A stretch of DNA of 6,289 nucleotides, taken from Lachnospiraceae bacterium. Its GTDB lineage: Bacteria > Bacillota > Clostridia > Lachnospirales > Lachnospiraceae. This document shows, one piece after another, positions 1 to 6,050 of this stretch; the first letter of the stretch is position 1; every line of letters starts with the position of its first letter. The position numbers and the translations under genes are program-made. Below the pieces are notes generated by a model that had not been told where the DNA came from, made no database searches, and saw only the letters and a list, made by a program, of their open reading frames with translations. The stretch is taken from positions 1-6,289 of the forward strand of contig JAFUUM010000175.1 of NCBI GenBank assembly GCA_017477805.1, in the 5' to 3' direction.

Positions 1-1635
1 CACTGCTTCTTTTTCATCCGGCATGACCTCGGCGATGACCCTGTCCACTCCGGCCTGATAGCCGATGGCTTCGGCGGTCATACTGTGATCGCCGGTGAGC
101 ATGATGACCTGAAGGCCCTGCTTTTTCACCTGACGGATGGCTTCCACACTGTCTTCTTTCAGGGTGTCGGCCACGGCAATGATACCAAGGACCTTTTTCT
201 CTGTCGCAAAGTACAGGGGCGTTTTCCCTTCGCCTGCCAGCTCATCCGCCAGCTGTTTCTGGCCGGTGTTCAGGGTGATCTTTTTAGCAAGATATGTGGC
301 ATTTCCGCCGTAGATCCGCTCTCCCCCCATGCGTCCGGTCAATCCGTTTCCGGGAACTGCGGAGAAATCGGTGACTTCCTTTTTCGTCAGGCCCCTCTCT
401 TTCCCGTATTCCACTACGGCTCTGGCAAGGGGATGTTCGCTCATACTCTCCAGGGAATAGGCAAGCTCCAGAAGCTCTTCTTCCGAATTTCCGGCAAGGG
501 GCATGACGTCCGTTACCGATGGAGTTCCCTTGGTGAGGGTCCCGGTCTTGTCCAGTACAACAACGTTGCATCGTCCGGACTCTTCCAGAGACTGGGCTGT
601 TTTATACATGATACCGTTTTTGGCACCGATGCTGTTTCCCATCATGATGGAAACCGGCGTGGCAAGGCCCAATGCACAGGGACAGCTGATGACCAATACG
701 GAAATGGCTCTTGCTGTGGCAAATCCCAGATTCCTGCCTGCCAGCAGCCAGCCGGCACAGGTCAGGAGTGCCGTAAAGAACACCACGGGCACAAAGGTTG
801 CAGCCACCCGGTCCGCCGTTCTCGACAGGGGAGCCTTGGTTGTTGCCGCCTCGGAGACCATCTGGATGATCTTGGCAAGGGTGGTGTCTTCGCCCACTCT
901 TGTTGCCTTAAAGGTGATCTGTCCGTAAAGATTGACGGTACCTGCGTAAACAAGGTCGCCGGGCTTTTTGTCCACGGGAATACTCTCTCCCGTCAGTGCC
1001 GCTTCATTCACCGCAGTACTGCCCCGCAGGATCATTCCGTCTGCAGGAATGCTTTCCCCGGGCTTTACCACGTACAGATCCCCCTCCGTCACTTCCTCGA
1101 TGGAAATCTCTGTTTCTCCGACGGATCTTAAGACCACCGCCTTTTGGGGCGTCAGTTCCATCAGGCTCTTCAGGGCATCCGTTGTCCGGCCTTTGGACAT
1201 GGCCTCCAGCATCTTGCCCACGGTGATCAGCGTGACGATCATGGCTGCGGATTCAAAATACAGATGATCGTGAAAATACCTGCTTACTTCGCTGCTTTTG
1301 CCGGCCGCCAGGGCATTGATCATGAAAAACATGCCTACCAGGCTGTAGCAAAACGCGGCTGAGGACCCAAGCGCCACCAGCGTGTCCATGCCGGGTTCTC
1401 TCTTTAAAAGGACCCTGACTCCGTCAATAAAGAACCGACCGTTGATCCCCATGATGATCAGGGTGATCACCAGTTCCAATAAGCCGATGGATACAGGGTT
1501 CTCAAAAAACGCAGGAATGGGCCATCCCCACACGGTATGGCCCGAAGAAAAATACATTAGGATAAAAAGGAAGAACAAGGATGCCAGGAGACGCTTCCGC
1601 AAACCGGAGGTCTCATGATCATTCAGGTGATCCAT
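1..1635 (-). CDS. copA: CopA-like P1B-type heavy-metal (copper) transporting ATPase, 3' end outside window
   Basis: This is an inner-membrane ATP-driven metal exporter, most likely for Cu(+). The 545 visible residues include TGES (215-218, actuator domain), the metal-binding CPC of transmembrane helix 6 (318-320), the phosphorylation motif DKTGT (362-366), SEHPLA (399-404) and the nucleotide-domain segment TGDH (514-517), where most relatives have TGDN. Membrane segments are visible near 17-30, 46-64, 86-106, 128-142, 278-299 and 306-326. The text around MDTLVALGSSAA and GKMLEAMSKGRT is CopA-like rather than Zn/Cd-like. The GDGxNDxP motif and the last two helices, which would settle the metal, lie beyond base 1. 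The start is ATG 1635, behind AAGGA at 7 nt spacing and with an in-frame TAA upstream, so there is no N-terminal HMA metal-binding domain, which CopA proteins usually have. It starts 15 bases after scfB and is probably co-transcribed. Confidence 0.93.
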   Translation of the reverse strand, partial: MDHLNDHETSGLRKRLLASLFFLFILMYFSSGHTVWGWPIPAFFENPVSIGLLELVITLIIMGINGRFFIDGVRVLLKREPGMDTLVALGSSAAFCYSLVGMFFMINALAAGKSSEVSRYFHDHLYFESAAMIVTLITVGKMLEAMSKGRTTDALKSLMELTPQKAVVLRSVGETEISIEEVTEGDLYVVKPGESIPADGMILRGSTAVNEAALTGESIPVDKKPGDLVYAGTVNLYGQITFKATRVGEDTTLAKIIQMVSEAATTKAPLSRTADRVAATFVPVVFFTALLTCAGWLLAGRNLGFATARAISVLVISCPCALGLATPVSIMMGNSIGAKNGIMYKTAQSLEESGRCNVVVLDKTGTLTKGTPSVTDVMPLAGNSEEELLELAYSLESMSEHPLARAVVEYGKERGLTKKEVTDFSAVPGNGLTGRMGGERIYGGNATYLAKKITLNTGQKQLADELAGEGKTPLYFATEKKVLGIIAVADTLKEDSVEAIRQVKKQGLQVIMLTGDHSMTAEAIGYQAGVDRVIAEVMPDEKEAV

Positions 1636-1650
1636 GGTTTTTTCCTTTCT

Positions 1651-3033
1651 TTAACAATCGCCCTTACTCTCTGCTACCTTCATCATCAACGCGCACTCGA
1701 TCCTCTTTTTGAAGAGCTCGCAGCCGTACTCATAAGTCCCGTGGATATCCCCGGTGGCATGGAGGGCATTGGCTGCACAGCCGCCGGCACAATAAAGTCG
1801 CGCCCAGCAGTTCTGGCAGTCGGGTTTTGCGTACACGTTACAGAGTTTGAACTCATCACGGATGTTCTCCGCGGTGACACCGTTCCAGATATCACCCAGC
1901 TTGTACTCGGGATCGTTTACAAACTGATGGCAGGGATAGAGGTCGCCCCAGGCGGTGACAGCCATGTACTCCGTACCGGAGCCGCAGCCGGAAACCCTCT
2001 TGTAAATACAGGGGCCGTGCTCAAGATCGATCATGTAATGATAGAAAGTGATGGGCTTGCCGTCACGCTTTCTACGGATCATATCCTTTGCCAGGATCTC
2101 ATACTGCTCAAACAGCACGGGAAGATCTTCCTCAGTCAGGGCGCAGGGATCGGAAGGATCCGTGACCACAGGCTCCATGGAAAGTTCGGAAAAGCCCAGA
2201 TCGTCCGCCATGTGGAAGATATCATTTGTAAAGTCCGTATTATGATGGGTGAAGGTGCCGCGCATATAATAGCCTTTTCCGCCACGGGCTTCAACCAGTT
2301 TTTGGAATTTCGGGACGATGCGGTCGTAACTGCCGCAGCCACCAAGGTCTACACGGAAACGGTCATTGACCTCTTTTCTTCCATCCAGAGAAAGGACCAC
2401 GTTGTAGCACTCTTTATTTGCCCACTCGATGACTTCATCGGTAATACCGATGCCGTTTGTTGTAAGTGTAAAGCGGAAGTTCTTGTTATGCTCTTTTTCG
2501 ATGGAGCGGGCATAGGCCACCAGATCCTTGCACACCTGGAAATTCACCAGAGGCTCTCCTCCGAAGAAGTCCACTTCCAGGTTCTTTCTTGTGCCGGAAT
2601 TTTCCACCAGAAAATCCAGTGCTCTCTTACCGGTCTCAAAGCTCATGAGGCCTGCTTTTTCCTGGCCTTTGAACTTGCCCTGTGCGGCAAAGCAGTAAGA
2701 GCAGTTGAGGTTACAGGTGTGGGCCACCAGAAGGCACAGAGCCTTGACGGGAGTCACTCTCTTTTTGAAGTCCATGGTCACTTCCCGGAACACGTCTTCG
2801 GAAAAGAGTTTGCCTGCTTCCTTTAATTCATTGATATCGGAAAAAGTATCTTCCACGTCCTCGTCGGAGATCCCGGGATAAGCGGATCTTAAGGCTGCTT
2901 TCGCCTCGTCTTCACTTTTTCCTTCGTCCAAAAAGCGGATGGCATCGTAGGCGATATCATCCGGAATATGGATGCTTCCGCTGAAGACATCCAGAACAAT
3001 GTTGTAGCCGTTTAACTTGTACTGATGAATCAT
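1651..3033 (-). CDS. scfB: SCIFF peptide maturase, radical SAM/SPASM thioether-forming enzyme
   Basis: This 460-residue cytosolic iron-sulfur enzyme modifies the SCIFF peptide encoded just upstream. Characterised homologues (CteB, Tte1186) use S-adenosylmethionine radical chemistry to install a cysteine thioether cross-link. The N-terminal 90 residues, opening MIHQYKLNGYNIVLDV, fit the leader-binding RRE-like domain of this family. The radical SAM cluster motif CxxxCxxC is at C107, C111 and C114, and the GGEP SAM-binding motif is at 158-161. The SPASM region supplies cysteines at 342, 350, 368, 398, 406, 409, 415, 419 and 438 for two auxiliary clusters. The start is ATG 3033, preceded by GAGGA at 5 nt. 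A TTG at 3081 would extend the frame by 16 residues, but it lies in a hairpin and lacks family similarity. The protein ends in Gly-Asp-Cys. It follows scfA by 85 bases and precedes the copper ATPase by 15. Confidence 0.96.
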   Translation of the reverse strand: MIHQYKLNGYNIVLDVFSGSIHIPDDIAYDAIRFLDEGKSEDEAKAALRSAYPGISDEDVEDTFSDINELKEAGKLFSEDVFREVTMDFKKRVTPVKALCLLVAHTCNLNCSYCFAAQGKFKGQEKAGLMSFETGKRALDFLVENSGTRKNLEVDFFGGEPLVNFQVCKDLVAYARSIEKEHNKNFRFTLTTNGIGITDEVIEWANKECYNVVLSLDGRKEVNDRFRVDLGGCGSYDRIVPKFQKLVEARGGKGYYMRGTFTHHNTDFTNDIFHMADDLGFSELSMEPVVTDPSDPCALTEEDLPVLFEQYEILAKDMIRRKRDGKPITFYHYMIDLEHGPCIYKRVSGCGSGTEYMAVTAWGDLYPCHQFVNDPEYKLGDIWNGVTAENIRDEFKLCNVYAKPDCQNCWARLYCAGGCAANALHATGDIHGTYEYGCELFKKRIECALMMKVAESKGDC

Positions 3034-3045
3034 GAAAATCCTCAC

Positions 3046-3080
3046 AAAAACTGACCGGAACGCCAGCGACGTTCCGGTCA
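3046..3080 (-). terminator. Hairpin plus short T-run between scfA and scfB (leaky terminator or processing site)
   Basis: A perfect 11-bp inverted repeat (TGACCGGAACG at 3052-3062 and CGTTCCGGTCA at 3070-3080) encloses a 7-nt loop. On the minus strand it is followed by GTTTTTG, a run of five T. It sits 38 bases after the scfA stop, and the scfB ribosome binding site begins only a few bases past the T-run. The GC-rich stem is strong, but the T-run is short for a full intrinsic terminator. I infer partial termination or 3'-end stabilisation, giving more scfA than scfB transcript. Confidence 0.75.
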
Positions 3081-3118
3081 AAGGTTACCAAACGATGTAA
3101 ACAATGCGTGGGAGCAGA

Positions 3119-3268
3119 TTATTCTGCGTCCTTGTTCTCGCATGCCTGATTGGCAATACCGCAGCTGGTCTTGCATGCGCTCTGGCAAGAAGTCTGGCAC
3201 TCGCCACATCCGCCCTTTACTGCACTTACAGCCATATCACGGGTCTCAACAGTCTCAATATGCTTCAT
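3119..3268 (-). CDS. scfA: SCIFF ranthipeptide precursor (six cysteines in forty-five residues)
   Basis: This is a 49-residue ribosomally made peptide, the substrate of the adjacent radical SAM maturase. It opens MKHIETVETRDMAVSAV, a leader-like segment typical of the family, followed by a core with six cysteines at 21, 24, 28, 32, 36 and 43 and the signature run CQTSCQSACKTSC (24-36). It ends ENKDAE. The start is ATG 3268, with GAGGT 7 nt upstream; the stop is TAA at 3119-3121. Its own promoter lies about 45 bases upstream and a hairpin separates it from scfB. Position 37, directly after C36, is glycine; in the characterised homologue CteA the thioether is reported, as I recall, between Cys32 and Thr37. 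The biological role of SCIFF peptides is not firmly established; quorum sensing has been proposed in solvent-producing clostridia. The family assignment is very secure despite the small size. Confidence 0.97.
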   Translation of the reverse strand: MKHIETVETRDMAVSAVKGGCGECQTSCQSACKTSCGIANQACENKDAE

Positions 3269-3313
3269 ATTATTTACCTCACTTTGATTAGAATAACATT
3301 TTTATACGATGGT

Positions 3314-3343
3314 ATCATACTCGCTTTATAGGCGATTTGTCAA
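3314..3343 (-). promoter_or_regulatory. Sigma-A type promoter of the scfA-scfB-ATPase operon
   Basis: On the minus strand there is a perfect -35 TTGACA (3338-3343), an 18-bp spacer and a -10 TATGAT (3314-3319, five of six matches to consensus). Transcription would begin near 3307, leaving a leader of roughly 38 bases before the scfA ATG. The -35 starts 23 bases after the kinase stop codon. The -10 lies inside the short odd palindrome GTATGATAC, which could be chance. No clear regulator operator was recognised. Confidence 0.8.
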
Positions 3344-3366
3344 TATGGGGTTACCATGGCTTGCGT

Positions 3367-4629
3367 TCACAGCTCCACCGTAAAGTGCATCCGAAAATCT
3401 TTGTCCTGATGGGCCGTGATCTTGCCGCCCTGCTTTTCTACGATAGCCTTAGCCAGAGCAAGTCCGATACCATAGCCACGCTTTCCGCCTTCTTTGGATC
3501 TTGCGGGGTCTGCCCGGTAAAACCGGTCAAAGAGCCTTGCGATGGCTGCGGGCTCCACAGTCTCGTCGCAGTCATTGGACAGATCCAGGAAGATCTTTTT
3601 GCCCTTCTTTTTGGCAAGGCAGTTGATGTTTCCTTTGCCGCCTGCGTATTTTACCGCATTATCGCAAAGGATCCCCATGAGCTGGCGGATGGCGCTTTCA
3701 TCACCGCAGAAGGAAAGTCCCGGTTCCACGTTCAGGGTAAATTCTTTCCCCTGGAATTCCGCCATGGAAACAAAGGGCTCTGCGGACTCTTCCACCGCTG
3801 CCGTAAAGTCGAAGTTCACGGTCTCCATCTCATTGGACTCTTCTTCGAGCCTTGAGAGGGATACCATGTTATTCACCAGCTTCCGCATGGAAGTCACCTG
3901 TTTTTTGGTGCCCTCCACCCACTCATTCTCCGGCAGGTCCATGGAAAGGATATCCATGTTGGTCGCGATGACCGTCAAAGGAGTCTTCAGTTCATGGCTG
4001 GCATCGGTGATGAACTGTTTTTGTTTTTCACTGCTCTCAAGAACGGGCTGGATCGCCTTTTTAGAATACAAGGCGATGATCAGGAACATCAAAAGGATGC
4101 CGACGCCCTCCACTGCCAGGGAGATCACCGCCAGGGTCTTTACGGAAGCAAGTCTGCTCTCGCAGTCCATAAAGACCACGATGGAACTTCCGTCTTCCAT
4201 GGTGCGGATCAGGTATCTGTAGCCATCGTAATAGCCGGTGTCTTTGCCGGACTTTGCCGTAACATCCGCCGCCATGGTCTTGGCGCTTTCTTCCGTTACC
4301 GCCCGGACCTTTGCCGTATCCGCAAAGACCTCACCGTTCTTTCCGTAATGGACCACAAAGAAACGGGTCTCGTTTTCCAGCTCTCTTGTCTGGCGGATCC
4401 TGGGATCCGGTCCCATCCGCGCTTCATCCTGTTGAAATTCTTTGCCCTCTTCCGTCATGTTCCCGGGGAAATGGCCGTTATTCTCCGCAATGCGGCTGAC
4501 AATGGCAGAAACCTCCCGGTCCATCTGGGCATAGTTTACGAGATTGATGGAGAGCACCAAAAGCGTCGTACAGACGATGATGGCGCTCATGGCGATGATG
4601 ATGAATTTCTTTCGCAGGTTTCTTATCAT
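3367..4629 (-). CDS. Two-component sensor histidine kinase, membrane-bound
   Basis: This is a 420-residue membrane kinase that would sense an extracytoplasmic signal and phosphorylate the regulator encoded just upstream. Transmembrane helices are at about 9-30 and 165-188, enclosing an external sensor region of about 135 residues that I do not recognise. No HAMP linker is evident: the phosphoacceptor helix follows the second helix within about 20 residues. The H-box is SHELKTP (211-217) with H212 as phosphoacceptor. The N-box is CDNAVKY (322-328), the F-box area is LFDRFYRAD (366-374) and the G2 box is GYGIGL (385-390). The usual DxGxG G1 box is replaced by SNDCDETVEP (351-360). The ATG at 4629 is 3 bases after the regulator stop, and its GGAG ribosome binding site lies in the end of that gene. 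The stop is TGA at 3367-3369. The ligand is unknown. Confidence 0.94.
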   Translation of the reverse strand: MIRNLRKKFIIIAMSAIIVCTTLLVLSINLVNYAQMDREVSAIVSRIAENNGHFPGNMTEEGKEFQQDEARMGPDPRIRQTRELENETRFFVVHYGKNGEVFADTAKVRAVTEESAKTMAADVTAKSGKDTGYYDGYRYLIRTMEDGSSIVVFMDCESRLASVKTLAVISLAVEGVGILLMFLIIALYSKKAIQPVLESSEKQKQFITDASHELKTPLTVIATNMDILSMDLPENEWVEGTKKQVTSMRKLVNNMVSLSRLEEESNEMETVNFDFTAAVEESAEPFVSMAEFQGKEFTLNVEPGLSFCGDESAIRQLMGILCDNAVKYAGGKGNINCLAKKKGKKIFLDLSNDCDETVEPAAIARLFDRFYRADPARSKEGGKRGYGIGLALAKAIVEKQGGKITAHQDKDFRMHFTVEL

Positions 4630-4632
4630 GCT

Positions 4633-5298
4633 TTACTCCAGGGAATAGCCCACGCCTCTGGTGGCGCGGATCTCCGTTTTTGATCCGATCTCGGTCAGTT
4701 TTTTCCGAAGGAAGGAAATATTGACCCAGACAACATTGATCTCTGCTTCCGAGTCCCAACCCCACACGTGCTCCATTAATTGGTTTACGGACAGGACCTG
4801 GTGGGGAGAACGGATCAGCATTTCCATGAGCTGATAGGCTTTTCCCACCAGCTTCACGTTCTTGGCACCGCAGCTTAGGGTATAGGAAGTGCGGTCCAGT
4901 TCGAGATCGCCGTATTTGATCACATCCGACTGAAACTCGCCTTTTCTCCGAAGGAGGGCCCGAAGCCTTGCCAGCAGTTCCCCGCCGGCAAAGGGCTTTG
5001 TCAGATAATCGTCCGCGCCCGCATCCAGGCCTTCGATCCGGTCATCCACTTCCGTTTTGGCCGTCAGTAATAAGACCGGAACGTCCACGCCTTCTTCCCG
5101 CATTTTCTTCAGGGCAGTGACTCCGTCCATCTTCGGCATCATGATGTCGAGAACGATGGCATCGTAATCCCCGTCCACGGCGTAGTCCAGCGCATCCACG
5201 CCGTTGTACACCGCATCAACGGTATAGCTGTTTCTCTCAAGGAGTGTGACCACGCCTTTGGATATGTCTTTGTCGTCTTCTGCAAATAGGATTTTCAT
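4633..5298 (-). CDS. OmpR/PhoB-family DNA-binding response regulator
   Basis: This 221-residue cytosolic transcription regulator pairs with the kinase downstream. The receiver domain (about 1-115) has the acidic pair D8 and D9, phosphoacceptor D51 in LDIMMPKMDG, switch threonine T79 and lysine K101 in LTKPF. A winged-helix DNA-binding domain (about 125-221) ends with the typical TRGVGYSLE. The start is ATG 5298, preceded by GAGGA at 6 nt; a TTG one codon earlier is less likely. The A of the upstream TGA (5298-5300) is also the A of this ATG, an arrangement typical of translational coupling with the DUF4956 frame. If translation stops early at the TAG in that gene, coupling could be lost. Targets cannot be told from the window; the scfA promoter and its own operon are candidates by position only. 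Confidence 0.96.
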   Translation of the reverse strand: MKILFAEDDKDISKGVVTLLERNSYTVDAVYNGVDALDYAVDGDYDAIVLDIMMPKMDGVTALKKMREEGVDVPVLLLTAKTEVDDRIEGLDAGADDYLTKPFAGGELLARLRALLRRKGEFQSDVIKYGDLELDRTSYTLSCGAKNVKLVGKAYQLMEMLIRSPHQVLSVNQLMEHVWGWDSEAEINVVWVNISFLRKKLTEIGSKTEIRATRGVGYSLE

Positions 5299-5450
5299 CA
5301 AAGTTCCTCAGATCTGCCGGGTTTTCTGCCCATGGATACGGTCAGATTACCGTTTCTGCAGCGAATGGCATTCATCAACTCCTGCTCCTGGGCTTCGTTC
5401 TTTAAGCGGATCTTGTACTGAAGCTCATACATGCTTCCCATGTTGGTGGT
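5298..5450 (-). pseudogene. In-frame C-terminal continuation of the DUF4956 gene beyond an internal TAG
   Basis: After the TAG at 5451-5453 the same frame stays open for 50 codons and ends at TGA 5298-5300, overlapping the regulator start. Its translation begins TTNMGSMYELQYKIRLKN and continues through RCRNGNLTVSMGR, which resembles the usual C-terminal end of this family in Lachnospiraceae as I recall it (TTNMGS followed by a beta-rich segment, then CRNGNL). The total with the TAG read through would be 225 residues, close to the family's normal length. It is therefore the missing end of the upstream gene rather than intergenic DNA. Whether it is translated depends on readthrough, reinitiation at an internal ATG, or the TAG being a sequencing error. 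Confidence 0.8.
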
Positions 5451-5975
5451 CTATACAAAGCAGAGCTGATGCTGCTGGGTGTACTTTTCAAAAAGATCAT
5501 CGATAAATCCATTGTACTCCAAAGACTCGGGAATGGTAACCCGCAGGTCTTTGTCCAGGTCTTTTGCCTCTCCGAAATTGGTGTGAGAGATGACGAACAT
5601 GGCAAGGCTGATGATCAGGGTAAAGATGGCTGCGTAGCCGATGTAGCCCATGCCGGTTGCAAGGCCGGCGATCATGGCAAAGAAGATGCCGCAGATCTCT
5701 TTACTGGTACCGGGGATGGAACGGAAACGGACCAGAGAGAATGCGCCCATAACCGCAACGCCGGTGCCGAGATTGCCGTTTACCATCATGATCACCACCT
5801 GCACCAATGCAGGTAATAAGACTAAGGTCAAAATGTAGTTCTTGGAATAGGTTTTGCTGCTCTTCATGTAAACTAATGCGATGACCAGGCCCAGGATCAG
5901 GCTGGCTGCGGTACATCCCACCGCCTCTGCGACGGTCATGCTTGTGGTTACTGTGGTCAAAATGCTGTTAAACAT
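5451..5975 (-). CDS. DUF4956 family membrane protein, interrupted by in-frame amber codon
   Basis: As written, the frame encodes 174 residues from ATG 5975, with a strong AGGAGG site 8 nt upstream, to TAG 5451. Hydrophobic segments at about 22-37, 46-64, 96-113 and 115-130 indicate a four-helix membrane protein. The conserved family block GAFSLVRFRS is at 78-87. A soluble C-terminal part starts near 135 and is cut at residue 174, after HQLCFV. DUF4956 genes are commonly found beside polyphosphate polymerase (VTC-domain) genes, as here, but their biochemical role is not established; a part in polyphosphate handling or transport is an inference from neighbourhood. The sequence past the stop is in frame and family-like (separate entry), so the gene is either broken, read through, or affected by a base error. 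Confidence 0.88.
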   Translation of the reverse strand: MFNSILTTVTTSMTVAEAVGCTAASLILGLVIALVYMKSSKTYSKNYILTLVLLPALVQVVIMMVNGNLGTGVAVMGAFSLVRFRSIPGTSKEICGIFFAMIAGLATGMGYIGYAAIFTLIISLAMFVISHTNFGEAKDLDKDLRVTIPESLEYNGFIDDLFEKYTQQHQLCFV

Positions 5976-6050
5976 AGGTTTGTCCTCCTTTATTCTTCAT
6001 ATGTGTGAATTGTCAGTGTGTTTCTGTTATTGTTTTTGCTTCTATGCGGC

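Noticed and set aside
85..1131. Long open frame on the plus strand opposite the ATPase (348 codons)
   Set aside because: It mirrors the P-type ATPase frame; the translation is low-complexity and Gly/His/Cys rich with no family resemblance.
1615..2826. Long open frame on the plus strand opposite scfB (403 codons)
   Set aside because: It is antisense to a clearly recognised gene, has no recognisable domain, and is explained by codon bias of the minus-strand gene.
3034..3081. Alternative TTG start extending scfB by 16 residues
   Set aside because: The extension lies inside the hairpin, has no ribosome binding site, and the family begins at MIHxYKLNGYNIVLDV, which has a good GAGGA site.
3300..3366. 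Copper-regulator operator (CsoR, CopY or CueR type) near the scfA promoter
   Set aside because: No TACAnnTGTA box, no C/G-rich CsoR palindrome and no 19-bp MerR-type dyad were found; only a short GTATGATAC palindrome over the -10.
5797..5814. Seven-bp inverted repeat ACCTGCA/TGCAGGT with a 4-nt loop
   Set aside because: It lies within the DUF4956 coding sequence (Leu-Pro-Ala-Leu-Val-Gln), has no T-run, and is short enough to be chance.
5976..6050. Separate promoter for the DUF4956 gene in the 75-base gap
   Set aside because: A CTGACA-like box is present but no convincing -10 at proper spacing; only a strong AGGAGG ribosome binding site is supported.
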